DNA of 64,000 nucleotides from Paenibacillus sp. SYP-B4298 (GTDB taxonomy: Bacteria > Bacillota > Bacilli > Paenibacillales > Paenibacillaceae): NCBI RefSeq assembly GCF_027627475.1, contig NZ_CP115484.1:5731501-5795500 (forward strand), in the 5' to 3' direction. The notes under the pieces are model-generated. The model did not search any database and had not been told where the DNA came from. It worked only from the letters and a program-made list of their open reading frames with translations. Below, piece after piece: positions 61,462-64,000 of the stretch. Both the position numbers and the translations under genes were made by a program. Each line of letters starts with the position of its first letter. Positions within the stretch are counted from its first letter, which is position 1.

Positions 61462-61980
61462 ATGTTGAATCGGGCGGTTGTGGGGGCTCTATTATTATTG
61501 CTAGGCGTTTATTTTCTATTGAATCCGGGCGGATCAATGAGTACAGGGCATGTATTTGCGTACTTTTGGCCGACGATGTTTGTCATCCCGCTAAGCTTGT
61601 TTTTCCATTGGATGTACTTTTCCATGACGAGGAGGAGAGCCAGCGGCCTGCTGATCCCTGGGGGAATCTTGTTTACTGCGGGCGTCGTTTGCCAAGTGGC
61701 CATGTTGATGGATAATTGGGGGACGATGTGGCCGGGCTTCCTGCTTGCGGTGGCTGTAGGGTTGTTTGAGTTTTACTGGTTCGGCAATCGCAATAAGTGG
61801 CTGCTCATTCCCATTTATATTTTGACGATTCTATCGGTGCTGTTCTACACGGCATTCTCGATCGGCAATCTGCTTGGACAACGTGTATTAGGTCAGCCGT
61901 TACTGGCGATTGTGCTTGTGCTCGCTGGGGCCTTCCTGATGATGTCGCAAAAGAGCAGATCCATCAGCCGAGGAGGCTAA
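61462..61980 (+). CDS. Multi-TM membrane protein, LiaI/LiaF-TM-like
   Basis: This protein of about 172 aa has five hydrophobic segments and a short cytoplasmic end (QKSRSISRGG). The first part (LLLLLGVYFLLNPGG, then YFWPTMFVIPLSLFFHW) resembles the LiaF-type TM domain (DUF5668) found in envelope-stress proteins. ATG 61462 is chosen; GTG 61450 lies directly against the GGAG ribosome site. It is divergent from csrA. Role not visible. Confidence 0.6.
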   Translation: MLNRAVVGALLLLLGVYFLLNPGGSMSTGHVFAYFWPTMFVIPLSLFFHWMYFSMTRRRASGLLIPGGILFTAGVVCQVAMLMDNWGTMWPGFLLAVAVGLFEFYWFGNRNKWLLIPIYILTILSVLFYTAFSIGNLLGQRVLGQPLLAIVLVLAGAFLMMSQKSRSISRGG

Positions 61981-62012
61981 GCTGCGCCACTTCGTTAAGT
62001 CCGTGCAGCTCG

Positions 62013-62129
62013 CTAGGGTGTGTATACAAACTCCGCAGGGACCGAGGTTGCTGCGTTTACGTTCCATTCCAGGCGCTATGTCACAGGCGTAGCAGAACCT
62101 CGATGTGGGTTTGCATACACACGCCTAAC
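62013..62129. repeat. Hairpin repeat with related termini
   Basis: The left end CTAGGGTGTGTATACAAAC and the complement of the right end TAGGCGTGTGTATGCAAAC form a terminal inverted repeat, and GACCGAGGTT pairs near AACCTCGA inside. The ends resemble those of 32079-32243 (TAGGGCGTGTCTTCAAAC), but the middle differs. Confidence 0.6.
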
Positions 62130-62182
62130 ACGCCAAGAACCTTCATGCGCCTACTGCATAGGACGCTGAAGGTTCTTGGCGT
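62130..62182. terminator. 16-bp stem terminator
   Basis: ACGCCAAGAACCTTCA (62130-62145) is perfectly complementary to 62167-62182. It lies between the convergent membrane protein and cyclophilin genes. T-tracts are weak on both sides. Confidence 0.7.
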
Positions 62183-62210
62183 ATTGCTGTTGTCTGCTTG
62201 GCTATGAACT

Positions 62211-62888
62211 TTAGAGAATAACCTCTGGTTTGGGATAGGTGGTTCCGAAGGTATCGACGGATACTCGCTTCATTACCGTCGGCTGCACGGGGCGATCGCC
62301 GGCGGTTGTAGGCTGGTTCACGATCTCGTCTACAACGTCCATGCCTTCCAGCACCTTGCCGAAGGCAGCATACTCGTTGTCGAGCTGAGGCGAATCGGCC
62401 ACCATAATGAAAAATTGCGAGCCTGCTGTATCTGGCGCCGGCGTGCGCGCCATGGATAGCACGCCCCGGGTATGCTTCAGGTCGTTGGGAAAGCCATTGC
62501 TTGTGAACTCGCCCTTAATATCATAGCCTGGTCCACCCATTCCGTTACCCTTCGGGTCACCGCCCTGAATCATAAAGCCGGGAATGACACGGTGGAAGAT
62601 TGTTCCATCGTAAAAACCACGGTTTATCAGATGAATAAAGTTATACACGCTGTTGGGAGCGATCTCTGGATATAACTCCAATTTGATCTGCTTGCCATTA
62701 TCCAGCTCGATGGTGACGACCGGGTTTTTCTCCGGCTTGACCGTCTCCTTGCCTGTTTCACTTGCTGTCTGCGATCCGCTGCTTGTCCCGGGCGTTGCTG
62801 TGCGGCTGCCGCAGCCGGAGAGAACAAGAAGGAGCGATGCGAGCACAAGCAATGTTATGCTCCAGCGCTTGCGATGATGAAGCCTCAT
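62211..62888 (-). CDS. Cyclophilin-type peptidyl-prolyl isomerase lipoprotein
   Basis: This 225-aa protein is exported as a lipoprotein (lipobox LVLSGC, residues about 22-27), followed by a Thr/Ser-rich linker and a cyclophilin domain from residue 55. Active-site signature residues are kept: FHRVIPGFMIQGGDP, TAGSQFFIM and the AFGKVLEGMDVV segment. It speeds proline isomerisation in proteins folding outside the membrane, like PrsA by location but of a different fold. Monocistronic. Confidence 0.95.
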   Translation of the reverse strand: MRLHHRKRWSITLLVLASLLLVLSGCGSRTATPGTSSGSQTASETGKETVKPEKNPVVTIELDNGKQIKLELYPEIAPNSVYNFIHLINRGFYDGTIFHRVIPGFMIQGGDPKGNGMGGPGYDIKGEFTSNGFPNDLKHTRGVLSMARTPAPDTAGSQFFIMVADSPQLDNEYAAFGKVLEGMDVVDEIVNQPTTAGDRPVQPTVMKRVSVDTFGTTYPKPEVIL

Positions 62889-63012
62889 TACCGAATCCCC
62901 TTTCTAATGTGCATCTGTAGTAGTCATATGTAAGTAGCGCGTGCTTGTCCATTCATAGTATAGCATAGGACGCCTTTCCCATCTATCGATAGCCACACAA
63001 GCGCCCGAGCTG

Positions 63013-63066
63013 CCCGAGTGCCCGGAGCTGCTGCCTGCGGCAGGCAGGAGGCTCTGGGCACTCGGG
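63013..63066. terminator. GC-rich hairpin
   Basis: CCCGAGTGCCC (63013-63023) pairs with GGGCACTCGGG (63056-63066), with an inner GCCTGC/GCAGGC stem. It lies just past the stop of the minus-strand gene at 63080. No T-tract. Confidence 0.6.
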
Positions 63067-63079
63067 CCACGGCGAGCGG

Positions 63080-63454
63080 TTAGATGAACAGAAAAGGCAG
63101 CAGAAACAAGGTTGCGATCAGCGCCAGCTCAATGCCCCGTCCAGGGCCATAGCCATAGCCATAAGGCGGGTAGCCGCCGTATCCGGGGCCAAACCCGGGA
63201 CCGTAGCCGTAAGGGTATGATTTGGTCTTGGCTTTGGGACGTTGTTTGCGTCCGCTCTGGGCAGCCATTGACTTCGCATGACGTCCTACGGCAGACAACC
63301 GGGGGCCTTCCTGGCAGCCAAGCAGATACAGCTTGCCTCCGCGAATGCCGTCCAGGCAGCCGTAGAGATGTCTTCCGTCATGGGTCACAATGCAGACCTG
63401 CTGCCCGAGATGTGGCTGCACCGTCTCCATACAGATCGGGTGTATTCGATGCAC
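63080..63454 (-). CDS. Tyr/Gly-rich protein with LSm/SH3-like head and C-terminal TM
   Basis: This 124-aa protein starts at GTG 63454 after AAGGAGGG. The head (residues 13-50; GQQVCIVTHDGRHLYGCLDG) has the small-barrel pattern of LSm or SH3-like proteins. A basic linker follows (SGRKQRPKAKTKS), then a Tyr/Gly/Pro-rich stretch (GYGPGFGPGYGGYPPYGYGY) and a C-terminal hydrophobic helix. Such Tyr/Gly-rich tails occur in spore-coat and envelope-matrix proteins of Bacillota, so a spore-surface role is possible but unproven. Confidence 0.6.
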   Translation of the reverse strand: MHRIHPICMETVQPHLGQQVCIVTHDGRHLYGCLDGIRGGKLYLLGCQEGPRLSAVGRHAKSMAAQSGRKQRPKAKTKSYPYGYGPGFGPGYGGYPPYGYGYGPGRGIELALIATLFLLPFLFI

Positions 63455-63618
63455 GGTCGATTCCCTCCTTCATGGGGCACAAGACAATCCCCTGTCATAT
63501 CATAGTCGGCAGCAGGAGAATTGGCGTGGACGGAAGACCTGTACAGCGTACATTTTTTCCTATTTCTTGAAACTGGGAAGCCCTCCTGCATATAATGGCG
63601 CAGGAGGAGGGATGCAGC

Positions 63619-64000
63619 GTGAATTACCATGATTTGTTGGCACGGCTCGGGGAAGGCAGCGCCCACCCTGGCGGATTTATGGCGACGATGCAACTGGTGG
63701 AGCGTTACCCGCTCCCGCAGGGAAGCCGCGTCCTGGAGATCGGCTGTGGAACCGGCAGAACCTCATGCCATCTCGCACGCTGCGGCTATCAGGTGACCGC
63801 GGTGGACAGTAATGAATCCATGCTAAAGCGCGCGGAACGGCGAATAGCCAGAGAAGAGGCTAAGGTGAAGCTGGTGAGGGGAGACGCAGAGCAGCTCCCT
63901 TTCCCGGACGGCATATTTGACCTTGTATTCGTGGAGTCCGTCTCGATATTCACAGACGCTCGATCGGCATTGGCGGAGTATCGTCGTGTGCTGAAGCCAG
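63619..64000 (+). CDS. Class I SAM-dependent methyltransferase (partial, 3' end outside window)
   Basis: The first 127 codons start at GTG 63619, behind AGGAGGAGGGA. Motif I is VLEIGCGTGRTSCHL, the acidic ribose contact is in VTAVDSN, motif II/III are RGDAEQLPFPDGIFDLVF, and the frame runs off the window at RRVLKP. This is the UbiE/Methyltransf_11 class. Substrate unknown. Confidence 0.9.
   Translation, partial: MNYHDLLARLGEGSAHPGGFMATMQLVERYPLPQGSRVLEIGCGTGRTSCHLARCGYQVTAVDSNESMLKRAERRIAREEAKVKLVRGDAEQLPFPDGIFDLVFVESVSIFTDARSALAEYRRVLKP

Overview
The window looks like the chromosome of a moderately GC-rich, spore-former-type Bacillota, most likely Paenibacillus or a close relative. The grounds are strong purine-rich Shine-Dalgarno sites with frequent GTG and TTG starts, a pspA-ydjG-ydjH-ydjI operon as in Bacillus, CsrA next to flagellin under a SigD-type promoter, a YesMN-type two-component system beside a sugar ABC transporter, and Fur, PerR and CzrA-type boxes that match Gram-positive consensus sequences. 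No species marker was read, so the genus is an inference.

Layout. 1-1120: a small sulfur-stress unit (DsrE-like protein plus a CstR-type repressor) with three copies of an 18-bp operator. 1379-5192: PspA envelope-stress operon. 5633-9270: two-TM coiled-coil protein, solute-binding/VWA protein and TelA-family protein. 9310-19306: mixed housekeeping genes (MFS transporter, spermidine-synthase-like enzyme, HAD phosphatase, double P-loop protein, beta-carbonic anhydrase, CzcD zinc exporter, a divergent pyruvate kinase, an AraC regulator). 19340-26290: an AT-rich accessory island made of a dead HigB/HigA pair, a tmRNA 3'-end fragment, a membrane gene split by an IS4-type element with clear 9-bp target duplications, a decayed large serine recombinase, and an intact two-gene DUF262-HEPN module that looks like a defence system. 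A 14-bp att-like core is repeated at both ends. 26321-33389: NIF3-like protein, RNase H with a viroplasmin domain, DUF421 protein, a Fur-associated AraC/siderophore-binding fusion and a Nudix enzyme. 33530-39508: carbohydrate ABC transporter with its sensor kinase and regulator. 39678: catalase with a PerR box. 57386-64000: Crp/Fnr regulator, a large flagellin, csrA, a cyclophilin lipoprotein and the start of a methyltransferase.

The most interesting part is 41488-57188. A seven-gene co-directional operon encodes a secreted/membrane VWA protein, a 1129-aa Tubulin_2-type GTPase with both nucleotide loops, an 860-aa protein that I read as a degenerate second tubulin-like subunit, a second multi-TM VWA protein, a two-domain beta-rich adaptor, a zinc-ribbon GTPase of the double-GTPase type, and a 1055-aa GTPase-associated protein with a late TM segment. 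A divergent pair (50-aa membrane protein plus zinc-ribbon membrane protein) sits head-to-head with it across a promoter region that carries a spaced direct repeat. Together this looks like a membrane-anchored, GTP-driven cytoskeletal or sensing machine with no assigned function. Base composition is like the surrounding genes, so it appears resident rather than freshly acquired.

Regulation is unusually readable in several places: CstR, CzrA, Fur and PerR boxes, a CsrA-type hairpin in the flagellin leader, and an intrinsic terminator lying between a SigD promoter and csrA whose 5' arm carries a CsrA-type motif. Bases 1-80 hold no gene I can support.
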